A stretch of DNA of 64,000 nucleotides from an uncultured Verrucomicrobia subdivision 3 bacterium (GTDB lineage Bacteria > Verrucomicrobiota > Verrucomicrobiia > Limisphaerales > UBA11358). The stretch spans positions 62,001 to 126,000 of the forward strand of contig CAINLR010000176.1 of assembly GCA_903850425.1 (NCBI GenBank). Direction: 5' to 3'. Shown here piece after piece: positions 26,851 to 34,685 of this stretch; position 1 is the first letter of the stretch; each line of letters opens with the position of its first letter. Below the pieces are notes generated by a model. It searched no databases. It saw only the letters and a program-made list of their open reading frames with translations, and had not been told where the DNA came from. Position numbers and translations under genes: made by a program.

Positions 26851-29424
26851 ATGAAAATAAAAATCCAATTCCTCAGCATTGCGCTGGTTTTGCTCGCTGG
26901 ACGCCAGCATGGCGGGGCGGCACTCACAGTTCAGGAGACTCAAATCACCTATCAGGGCCTCATCGCAAACCAATTAGACCACGGCAGCAACCGATCCGAT
27001 TTCGTTTTTTCGCTATTCAACACCAACAGTGGCGGCAGTCCCATCGCCGGTCCAATCACCAACAGCGCCGTGGCGGTGAACAGCAACGGTCTGTTTACGA
27101 CCACGATGGATTTTGGTTCCACGGCGGGAATTTTCACGGCGACACCCTATTTGCAGATTGCCGTGCGCACGAATGGCAGCGGCCCTTTCACCACGCTATC
27201 GCCGCGCCAGCCGATCACGCCAACGCCGCAATCCATCTTTGCCCAAACCGCCGGCACGGCGGAGGTTGCCCTGTCCGTTTCGCCCACCACGATTGTCCAA
27301 GCGCAAAGCCTGAATGTCGGCGTCAGCAATGTGACCAGCGGTGCCCTCACCACCATCGCCGGCGGCAGTTACAACGCGGCGACCATGGACTATGCCGTGG
27401 TGGCCGGTGGTTATTACAACACCGCCAGCAGCAACTCCGCCGCCGTCGGCGGTGGCTCGGGTAACTGGGCGAGTGGGGATCATGGAGTGGTGGCCGGCGG
27501 CGAAGGGAACATCGCCAGCGGCACCCATTCCTTCGTCGGCGGCGGCTGGGGCAACATTGCCGCCAGTGATGAAGATGTCGTCGTTGGTGGCGTCTCCAAT
27601 ACCGTGGCGGGCGATCCGTCTTTCATCGGTAGCGGCGAATGGAATACGATTGGCACGGCAATGGTGTCTGCTTCCGGAGCTTCCACTTTTGGCGGAACGT
27701 GGGATAGTTGGATCGCTTGCGGTAAATGGAATACCAACCAAGCCAATTTTTCCGGCATTGGAGGTGGTGTCCGAAACTACATCCAGACCAATGCCGCCTT
27801 CTCATTCATTGGCGGCGGGTCTACCAATACCATCCAACGCAACGCCGCCTACTCCGTCATCAACGGTGGTCAGCAAAATACGATCCAAAGCAACGCGGTT
27901 GGGGCCGTCGTCGGTGGTGGCGCTCGGAACACCATTCAGACCAACGCCCAATATTCGGTCATCGCCGGCGGCCTGTGGAACCTCATTCAAAGCAACGTCA
28001 CCTACTCGGTCATCAGCGGTGGCTTTACGAATACCATCCAGCGCAACGGCCGATTTTCGGTCATCAGTGGCGGGGATGGGAACCTCATCCAGACGAATTC
28101 CACGGAATGTGTCATCAGCGGGGGGACGAGCAATCTCATCCAACTCAATGTCAGCGATGCTACCATTGCCGGCGGATTCCAGAACACCATCCAGTCCACC
28201 AACGTCTGCTCGACCATTGGCGGCGGCGAACACAACACCATTCAGGGCAACGCGACGAACTCCACCATCGGGGGAGGCGTGGGCAACACGATTCAGTTTG
28301 GCACGTTGGACTGCCTCATCGGCGGCGGTTCAACCAACCTCATCGGCTCCGGCACCGATGATTCGCTCATCGCCGGGGGCGATCTCAACACCATCCAGAA
28401 TGCGTGTGATGACGTGGTCATCGGCGGCGGCGAACTCAACACCATTGAAGCCCAAAACGACCACATGACGATTGCCGGCGGGGCGCAGAATAGCATCCGC
28501 TTCGGTGGAACCGCCTCAACTATCGGCGGCGGTCAGGGAAACACCATCGAGGGCCTTTCAGGCGGCGCGACGATTGCGGGCGGCGCATCGAACACCATCC
28601 AGACCAATGATAACGGCTCGACAATCAGCGGTGGGAATAACAATGTCATCCAAGCCATGAACATCGGCTCGACCATCGGCGGCGGCTCGGAAAACAATAT
28701 CCAAGACGGTGAGTTTGCCTCGACCATCAGCGGGGGGAGTCACAACGTGATTAAGACCAATGCCTCCTGGTCAACCATCGGCGGGGGCGCCTTCAACACG
28801 ATCGAGACCAATAACAACTATTCCACGATTGGCGGGGGCGGTTACAACACCATTCAGACGACCGCCATGCTCCAGAGCAACACCAACTCCTTCTTGCAGG
28901 CTTACGCGACTATTAGCGGTGGCTATAACAACACGATCATGACCAATGCCCCCTACGCCACCATTCCGGGCGGCCGGCAGGCGGTGGCCACGAATTATGC
29001 CCAACTGGCTTATTCAGGTGGCATGTTGGCCACGCCCGGTGATTCGCAATACTCACTCTATGTGTTACGCGGCAAGGTGACCGATGTTGATCCGATTCAA
29101 AACCTGTTTCTCGATGGGCAGTCTCTGGAGATCGCTTTGCCAGCCAACCGAGCCTTTGCTTTCAGCATCAAGATTGTCGCCCGCACTTCTGGCACGTCGG
29201 GAATGTGCAGTGCGTTCTGCTTCCGTGGTGCCGCCAACGGCTCATCCTCGGGCGGTGTGGCAAATACCTTGCCAATGGAGACCTTGATTGACCAGCTCGG
29301 GTTGGCGTTCGCCCCACCCGTGGTTTCCGCGAGTGGTTCCTTGCTTCACTTGCAGGTGACGGGGGATGGAATCTCTACTATTTACTGGACGGCGACGGTT
29401 GAAACTACCGAAGTGTCCTTCTAA
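26851..29424 (+). CDS. 17-residue-repeat surface protein (paralogue)
   Basis: 857 residues. A signal peptide ends near residue 24, followed by the same N-terminal domain as the 1194-aa neighbour ('ITYQGLIANQLDHGSNRSDFVFSLFNTNSGGSPIAGP...LFTTTMDFG...FTTLSPRQPITPTPQSIFA'). Residues about 165-700 contain some 30 repeats of a 17-residue unit, here STIGGGxxNTIQxNxxx, also beta-roll-like. The C-terminal domain, 'GGRQAVATNYAQLAYSGGMLATPGDSQYSLYVLRG' to the end, replaces the S74 chaperone of the neighbour and is also found in the remnant at 21933-22244. An exported adhesin or fibre is likely. Its own small partner follows 27 bases after the stop codon. Confidence 0.88.
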   Translation: MKIKIQFLSIALVLLAGRQHGGAALTVQETQITYQGLIANQLDHGSNRSDFVFSLFNTNSGGSPIAGPITNSAVAVNSNGLFTTTMDFGSTAGIFTATPYLQIAVRTNGSGPFTTLSPRQPITPTPQSIFAQTAGTAEVALSVSPTTIVQAQSLNVGVSNVTSGALTTIAGGSYNAATMDYAVVAGGYYNTASSNSAAVGGGSGNWASGDHGVVAGGEGNIASGTHSFVGGGWGNIAASDEDVVVGGVSNTVAGDPSFIGSGEWNTIGTAMVSASGASTFGGTWDSWIACGKWNTNQANFSGIGGGVRNYIQTNAAFSFIGGGSTNTIQRNAAYSVINGGQQNTIQSNAVGAVVGGGARNTIQTNAQYSVIAGGLWNLIQSNVTYSVISGGFTNTIQRNGRFSVISGGDGNLIQTNSTECVISGGTSNLIQLNVSDATIAGGFQNTIQSTNVCSTIGGGEHNTIQGNATNSTIGGGVGNTIQFGTLDCLIGGGSTNLIGSGTDDSLIAGGDLNTIQNACDDVVIGGGELNTIEAQNDHMTIAGGAQNSIRFGGTASTIGGGQGNTIEGLSGGATIAGGASNTIQTNDNGSTISGGNNNVIQAMNIGSTIGGGSENNIQDGEFASTISGGSHNVIKTNASWSTIGGGAFNTIETNNNYSTIGGGGYNTIQTTAMLQSNTNSFLQAYATISGGYNNTIMTNAPYATIPGGRQAVATNYAQLAYSGGMLATPGDSQYSLYVLRGKVTDVDPIQNLFLDGQSLEIALPANRAFAFSIKIVARTSGTSGMCSAFCFRGAANGSSSGGVANTLPMETLIDQLGLAFAPPVVSASGSLLHLQVTGDGISTIYWTATVETTEVSF
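27345..28960 (+). repeat. Tandem coding repeats of the 857-aa protein
   Basis: About thirty degenerate units, mostly 51 bases, encoding STIGGGxxNTIQxNxxx. The unit length equals that of the neighbour, but the consensus differs. Confidence 0.85.
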
Positions 29425-29451
29425 ACCAGCCTCAACGCAAAGGAACTCATC

Positions 29452-30000
29452 ATGAAAACTCTGACTGCTCCGTTGAACATCACCAAACCACGCCCACGGT
29501 TGAACCTCGCGCAGCGGCCCCTGGTGCGGGTGGAAACGGTTCTATCCCGATTGAGATTCGGTGATTGGAAATGGCCGTTCATGGCCGCACTGCTGCTCGC
29601 CCCGCTGCTGCTGTTCGCCCAGCCCTACTCGATCGCGTGGTATCAGATAGCCGGCGGCGGCGGGACGAGCACAGGCGGGGTGTTTACGGTGAGTGGCACC
29701 ATTGGTCAGGCGGAGGCGGGCGGGCCGCTGACGGGCCCCGGCTACTCACTGACCGGCGGGTTCTGGTCGCTCTATGCGGTGCAAACGCCCGGGGCGCCGA
29801 CGTTGAACATCAGCCACAGCGGGAACATCGTGACGGTGTCGTGGCAGAATGTGTCCGGCTGGAGCTTGCAGCAGAACAGCAATCTCACCGTGCCCGCTGG
29901 CTGGGTCGCCAACAACAGCGCGACGCTGGTGGGCGGGACGAACTATCTGAACCTCGCCAATCCGGCCGGCAGTTTATTCTTCCGTTTGCAGCATCCTTGA
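29452..30000 (+). CDS. Small secreted 'GGGGTSTGG' partner protein (paralogue)
   Basis: 182 residues. The last ~128 are nearly identical to the 144-aa protein at 26187 ('WYQIAGGGGTSTGGVFTVSGTIGQAEAGGPLTGPGYSLTGGFWSLYAVQTPGAPTLNISHSGN'). The N-terminus is different: about 40 polar residues (MKTLTAPLNITKPRPRLNLA) come before the hydrophobic stretch MAALLLAPLLLFA. ATG 29581 inside the frame would give a more usual signal peptide, but AAAGGAA sits 6 bases before ATG 29452, supporting the longer form. Same operon position as its paralogue, and again followed by a terminator. Confidence 0.78.
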   Translation: MKTLTAPLNITKPRPRLNLAQRPLVRVETVLSRLRFGDWKWPFMAALLLAPLLLFAQPYSIAWYQIAGGGGTSTGGVFTVSGTIGQAEAGGPLTGPGYSLTGGFWSLYAVQTPGAPTLNISHSGNIVTVSWQNVSGWSLQQNSNLTVPAGWVANNSATLVGGTNYLNLANPAGSLFFRLQHP

Positions 30001-30014
30001 TTCACCGCCGCACG

Positions 30015-30041
30015 AGCCGGGGACGACGGTCCCCGGCTTTT
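30015..30041 (+). terminator. Rho-independent terminator after the second module
   Basis: Perfect 10-base stem AGCCGGGGAC (30015-30024) / GTCCCCGGCT (30029-30038), loop GACG, then a TTTTCTTCTT tract. The design matches that at 26634. It may also end the convergent cyclase transcript. Confidence 0.88.
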
Positions 30042-30045
30042 CTTC

Positions 30046-33000
30046 TTAAAGCGAGTCCGCGTCTGGCGTGGCGCGGGCCCCGCCCGATTTGAGGAGCAGC
30101 GCTTCGATGGCCGCCAGTTCCAAGCCGACGTTGAGTCGCAAAAACATTTCCCGGGCCGCCACGAGTTTCTCGCGACCGGCTTCAATTCTGCCGGCTTCAA
30201 TTTCGTATTCGGCCCAGACGCGTAGGGTGCGGGCTTGTTCGCCTTCCGCTTTCATCTCACGAAACACCCGCAGGCTTTCGGCAAAACTGTGGTGCGGTGA
30301 AGGATCGGCCGGGTGAGACGAGCGGTCAACCGCCGTTTCATTGCCCGGTGACTTTGGTATCGCTGCGCCGGCCCGGCCCAAGGCCCGCCAGGCGCTGCCG
30401 AGATAAAGTGAACTTTCTGATTCCTGCGCCAGGGCAATGGCCTTTTTCGCGGTCTGCACCGCTTCGGCGAACTGGCCCTGTCCGCAGCAGGCTTCGCTGA
30501 GAAAGGTGTAAGCTTCAGATAACGTGCAGGAGTTGGGCGTCGAGGTTTGCTGGATGACCTGCCGCAAGTCTTTTTCGGCCGAGGCAAATTGAAGCAGCCC
30601 AAGTTTGGCCGCGCTCAGATTGGTCAGGTAAATCAGTTCGTTTCCTCGATTGTCAATGCGGCGCGCGATGGTCAAAGCCCGCTCATAAAGTTCGGCAGCG
30701 GTCTGATAATCGCCGCCGGCCCGCGCGGTTTCTCCAAGATTACTCAACATCGCGGCCGTGTTGCGCTGGTCGCCAAGCTCCTGAAAGAGCATCAAGCCTT
30801 GCTGGAAATAACGCTCCGCCGCCGGATAGTTCCCCAGTTGCAGGTGAGCCACGCCGAGTAATTTGTAGCTGATCGCGGTGCCCCGGCGATCCTGCTGCCC
30901 GTGGCCCAGCGCGAGCGTCTGGTCGCCGAGGGCGAGGACTGAGGCCGCATCGCCGAGCCGGTAAAACGCCCAGCCTTTGAAGTGCAGCGCCCGGACGTGT
31001 TCGGCGCGACCGGCTTCGGCCGCTGAGCGCGCCAGCCTTTCGGCGTGTTCGGTGCATTGGATGGACGCGCGGTTGTCGCCGCGCCGTTCGTGCAGAAACG
31101 CCAGGTTGTTCCAAGCCCGCGCCTCAGCCACCGGGTCGGCCAGCCGTTGCGCCAGACTGAGCATGGCGGTGCCGGCCGTCTGCGCTTCGGCGAAGCGGGC
31201 CTGCGCGTCGAGGGCTTCAAACAAACCCTCTTGCCAGTCCAGTTGTTGCCGTTCCCGTTCCGGCCAGCCATCGGCCGGCAGCAGTTGCAGTGCCTTCTTG
31301 AAATAATCGCTGGCCATGGCGGGCGCGTAGCCGAGCCGGGCTTGCTGGCCGGCGCGTCCGTGCCACTCCGCCGCCTCGGCCGGCCGCGCGGCTTGCTCAT
31401 AGTGCGCGGCCACGAGGCCGGCGAACTCATGGGTGCGATCGCCGCTGTGTAACTTGAGCCACTCGGCAATCCGGGCGTGGTGCAGGCGGCGGGATTTTTT
31501 CAGCAGACTTTCGTAGGCGACCGCGCGCAGCAGCTCGTGCTTGAAAGTGTATTCAACGGTGTTCGCAAACGCGGAGGCTTCGCGTCGAAAAATGAGCTCC
31601 TTTTGGCACAAGCCTGCAAGGGCCAACGTCAGGGCTTCGGGGCCGAGGGCCGCCTCAAAGGACGACTCCGTAACACCGTTTTCGCCGCTGGCGCTGCGGC
31701 TTTGCTCGACGGCGCTGTCCCAAAAGACCCGGCCCACCACCGCCGCGCGTTGGAGCACCACGCGTTCCGCCACGGAGAGACTGTCCAATCGCGCCTGCAA
31801 GACGCCGGTCAGGGTGGCCGGCACGCGGGCGTCCACGAGTCGCTCCAACTCGATGCGCCACGGTTCGGTTTGCGGCAGGATCACTTTCTGATCCATGAGC
31901 ATCTTGATCATCTCCTCGATATAAAATGGGTTGCCGTCGGCACCGTCGGTCACCAATTCCCGCAGCGCCGGTGGAATTTCCCGCGCCTTGCGCAGAATCG
32001 TTTCAACGAGGGCATTGCTTTCGGCCGCGGTCAACGAAGTCAAGTTGATGCGGACCCGATTCGGCCGGTCGGCGCACCAATCCGGGCGACGCTCAAATAA
32101 TGTCGGCCGCGCGGAATCGAGTATCATGAGCGGCACGCCCGCACAATTGCGCATGAGATGTTGCATTAGATCCAAGGAGCCGTCGTCGCACCAGTGGAGG
32201 TCTTCAATGATCAGTAAAATCCCCTTGCATTCGAGGTCGTGCTGGAGCGCCCGGCTCCGGCTGATGGCGGCAATGAGGCGGCTGAAGCCATTAAAGGCGC
32301 GCTGCCGAATCTGGTCGGGGTCCGCCAGAATATTCCGGAGATGCGGGCTGGCCGAAAAATCAAATCCGAGCAACTGCCCAAAAAAATGGATGTCTTGGAT
32401 CCGTTCCGGCGGCAACCCCGGTCGCGCGTCGTCGGTCAGCAGTCCGAGCAGACCGCGTTCGAATTTTTGGCGCACCAACGCGCTGGGATCGCTTTCCTGG
32501 ATTTCGAACCGCGCTGAAAAAAGGTCGCGAACGAGGGCGAAGGGCAGGCGGCTGATTTCGGTGCTCCCCCGCGCGTAGAGCAAGCGAAAGTATTGCGGCA
32601 GCAGTTCGCAACGCTTCTGGAATTCATGCACCAAGCGGGACTTGCCCAGGCCGGCTTCACCGACAATGGTCAGAAATTGCGGTTCGTTCGTCGCCATCGC
32701 CAGTTGAAAGGCATCCAGCAGACATTGCAACTGCGCCTGCCGGCCAATCATGTCGGTCTCGACGCCTTCGATGCCGCGCATCTGCAACGCCAGTCCGCGC
32801 GGCTTGGCCCGCAATATCAGATACGTTGCCACGGGCTCGGCTTTGCCTTTGACCATCAGCAGGGGTTGTGGCTGGGCGTCGAAAAACCCAAAGACATGCC
32901 GGTAGGTTTCGCTCGAAATCAACACCCCGCCGGCGGGCGCATTCTGTTCCAGCCGGCTGGCCACGTTCACAGGATCGCCCGTGGCCAGAAATTCGCTCTG

Positions 33001-33552
33001 CTGATCGGCCGGGCCGACCACCACGAGGCCGGTATGAATGCCGATCCGCATGGGCAAGGCCGGCCAGTCGTTGGCGAACTTCATGGTTTTCAGCCAGGCC
33101 TGCATGGCCAGCGCGGCCCGCACGGCTTCCGCCGGATCTTCTTCGCGGGCCCGCGCGCCGCCGAACACGGCCATGAGGGCGTCGCCGCTGTGTTTTTCCG
33201 GATTGCCGCCGTGCGCAACGATGATGGCGTCCAGCTTGGTCCAGAGCGAATTCATGGTGTCGCGCACATCTTCCGGGTCAAGCTGGGCGGAGAAAGCGGT
33301 GAACCCGGAGAAGTCGGCAAACAAAATCGTTGCTTGTTTGCGGGCTCCGACGCGTGGCTGCGCGGCCGGATCGTTCACCGGCGCGCGGCGAAAAATTTGC
33401 GGGTCCAGCGCCTGACCGCAAGCCGAACAGAACCGCGCCCCCGACCGGACGGTAGAGGCGCAAGCTGGACAAGTGGCCGCCAGCCCTGCGCCGCAGTTTG
33501 CGCACGCGCCGGCTTCGGTTAAATTCACAGCGCCACAAGCATGGCAGATCAT
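30046..33552 (-). CDS. Adenylate/guanylate cyclase-domain protein with AAA ATPase and TPR regions
   Basis: 1168 residues from ATG 33552, which overlaps the ZIP stop codon (ATGA); a start 15 bases upstream is possible but less likely. Two zinc ribbons open the protein (Cys 3, 6, 17, 20 and 28, 31, 42, 45). A class III cyclase domain (about 70-250) has 'TILFADFSGFT', 'KHSGDALMAVFG' and 'MRIGIHTGLVVVGPADQQSEFLATGDPVNVASRLEQ', so metal-binding Asp residues are present. An AAA/STAND-type ATPase follows with Walker A GEAGLGKS at 298-305 and 'ILLIIEDLHWCDD'. The C-terminal half is TPR-like repeats ('YKLLGVAHLQLGNYPAAERYFQQGL'). Such proteins are large signal-responsive cyclases; the ligand is unknown. 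Coupling to a zinc transporter gene suggests, but does not prove, a metal-related signal. Confidence 0.92.
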   Translation of the reverse strand: MICHACGAVNLTEAGACANCGAGLAATCPACASTVRSGARFCSACGQALDPQIFRRAPVNDPAAQPRVGARKQATILFADFSGFTAFSAQLDPEDVRDTMNSLWTKLDAIIVAHGGNPEKHSGDALMAVFGGARAREEDPAEAVRAALAMQAWLKTMKFANDWPALPMRIGIHTGLVVVGPADQQSEFLATGDPVNVASRLEQNAPAGGVLISSETYRHVFGFFDAQPQPLLMVKGKAEPVATYLILRAKPRGLALQMRGIEGVETDMIGRQAQLQCLLDAFQLAMATNEPQFLTIVGEAGLGKSRLVHEFQKRCELLPQYFRLLYARGSTEISRLPFALVRDLFSARFEIQESDPSALVRQKFERGLLGLLTDDARPGLPPERIQDIHFFGQLLGFDFSASPHLRNILADPDQIRQRAFNGFSRLIAAISRSRALQHDLECKGILLIIEDLHWCDDGSLDLMQHLMRNCAGVPLMILDSARPTLFERRPDWCADRPNRVRINLTSLTAAESNALVETILRKAREIPPALRELVTDGADGNPFYIEEMIKMLMDQKVILPQTEPWRIELERLVDARVPATLTGVLQARLDSLSVAERVVLQRAAVVGRVFWDSAVEQSRSASGENGVTESSFEAALGPEALTLALAGLCQKELIFRREASAFANTVEYTFKHELLRAVAYESLLKKSRRLHHARIAEWLKLHSGDRTHEFAGLVAAHYEQAARPAEAAEWHGRAGQQARLGYAPAMASDYFKKALQLLPADGWPERERQQLDWQEGLFEALDAQARFAEAQTAGTAMLSLAQRLADPVAEARAWNNLAFLHERRGDNRASIQCTEHAERLARSAAEAGRAEHVRALHFKGWAFYRLGDAASVLALGDQTLALGHGQQDRRGTAISYKLLGVAHLQLGNYPAAERYFQQGLMLFQELGDQRNTAAMLSNLGETARAGGDYQTAAELYERALTIARRIDNRGNELIYLTNLSAAKLGLLQFASAEKDLRQVIQQTSTPNSCTLSEAYTFLSEACCGQGQFAEAVQTAKKAIALAQESESSLYLGSAWRALGRAGAAIPKSPGNETAVDRSSHPADPSPHHSFAESLRVFREMKAEGEQARTLRVWAEYEIEAGRIEAGREKLVAAREMFLRLNVGLELAAIEALLLKSGGARATPDADSL

Positions 33553-34487
33553 AGCTCGAACCGACAATTGGCCTTCATGGATAAGAAGAGCGTATCAGCC
33601 ACAACCGCCCCGGCATTTGCCGGCGGCTTCGGCGGCCCCGTTTCAATTTGTTTGATGACAATGGCCACGGTCAATCCCATCAGCAGCGCCACCGACAACT
33701 TGAAACGATCATGCGAATGGAATTGGAGCTCCGGCAGCAGGTCACTGCATGAGATGCACAGAAAGGTGCCGGCACAGAACGCCAGCGCCGCGCCAAGAAA
33801 GGCCGCGTTCGATTCGGCAAACTGACTGGCACCCAGATAAAACAAGCAGGCACCGAGGGGGCTCACCAGCGCAAACACCGCGTTCAACAGGTGCCGCGAC
33901 AAGCGCGAACTGCCGCCGGCCGTCATCAGCGCCGAGACGGCCATGGCGTCGAAGGGCTTGTGGAGGATCACCACCAGCGCCACGCCCAGGCCGGCAAGTT
34001 TGGCGTGCCCGTGCGCGCCGGCTTGGACCGCCGCCGCGAGCGCCAGGCCATCCAGCAGCGAGTGCAGCGTCAGGCCCAGCGCCGTGCCCACCCAGGAAAG
34101 TTGCTTCGCCGAGCGGCCGGCCAGCGTGTGCGTGTGGTCGTGCGTGTGCTCCTGTTCCTGGTTGTGGCAACAGTCTTCCGGGTCGCCCTCCGGCGAATCA
34201 TGGTGGTGAAAATGAAAGAAGCGCTGCAGAAAGAACATCGCCAGAAAACCGCCCAGCACCCAAGACGCCGTCCGATCCACGGAATGCAATTGTTCCACCG
34301 CGTCCGGCAGGAAGTGGAGCACGGCGATGCCGAGCATGAGGCCGGCCACGAAGCTGATGGCGATCTGCAACCGCGAATGCGTCGGATGGATCAGCATGAT
34401 CAGCCAGCCGCCTGCCAGCGATGCCAGCAGGAGAACGCTGCAATAAATCACCAGCAGTCCGTTCGGAGAAATCACGTGTTCAAACAT
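33549..34487 (-). CDS. ZIP-family metal transporter
   Basis: 312 residues with about eight transmembrane helices. The cytoplasmic loop between helices 3 and 4 is His-rich ('FFHFHHHDSPEGDPEDCCHNQEQEHTHDHTHT'), typical of metal-sensing loops. Helices 4 and 5 carry the metal path: 'LTLHSLLDGLALAA' and 'VVILHKPFDAMAVSALM'. In the classic family these are HN..DG and HE.P.., so 'HKPFD' departs from the common HExP motif and could alter selectivity. It should bring Zn2+ or a related divalent cation into the cytoplasm. The stop overlaps the start of the cyclase gene, so the two are translationally coupled. A TTGCAA dyad lies upstream. Confidence 0.9.
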   Translation of the reverse strand: MFEHVISPNGLLVIYCSVLLLASLAGGWLIMLIHPTHSRLQIAISFVAGLMLGIAVLHFLPDAVEQLHSVDRTASWVLGGFLAMFFLQRFFHFHHHDSPEGDPEDCCHNQEQEHTHDHTHTLAGRSAKQLSWVGTALGLTLHSLLDGLALAAAVQAGAHGHAKLAGLGVALVVILHKPFDAMAVSALMTAGGSSRLSRHLLNAVFALVSPLGACLFYLGASQFAESNAAFLGAALAFCAGTFLCISCSDLLPELQFHSHDRFKLSVALLMGLTVAIVIKQIETGPPKPPANAGAVVADTLFLSMKANCRFEL

Positions 34488-34535
34488 AAGTTAGCCTTGC
34501 CCGCCGGTGAGCAGCGACCGAGACGCTTTTCCGTA

Positions 34536-34552
34536 TTGCAAAGTGATTGCAA
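34536..34552 (-). promoter_or_regulatory. Putative operator TTGCAA-N5-TTGCAA
   Basis: TTGCAA at 34536-34541 and 34547-34552, spaced by 5 bases, about 50 bases upstream of the ZIP start and in the ~200-base gap to the divergent dsbD-like gene. The dyad resembles operators of Fur-family regulators in general form; assignment to a zinc regulator is inference. Confidence 0.35.
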
Positions 34553-34685
34553 CATAGCAAAAGCCCGGCCGGACACAAGCGGTTCCAAACTGGAGGAAAT
34601 AATTAAAGCTGTGTTCACACGCGAATTGAACGATAATCGGCCGAGTTGATTTCGAACGCATCTTGAATTCCGCCATCTAAATTTC

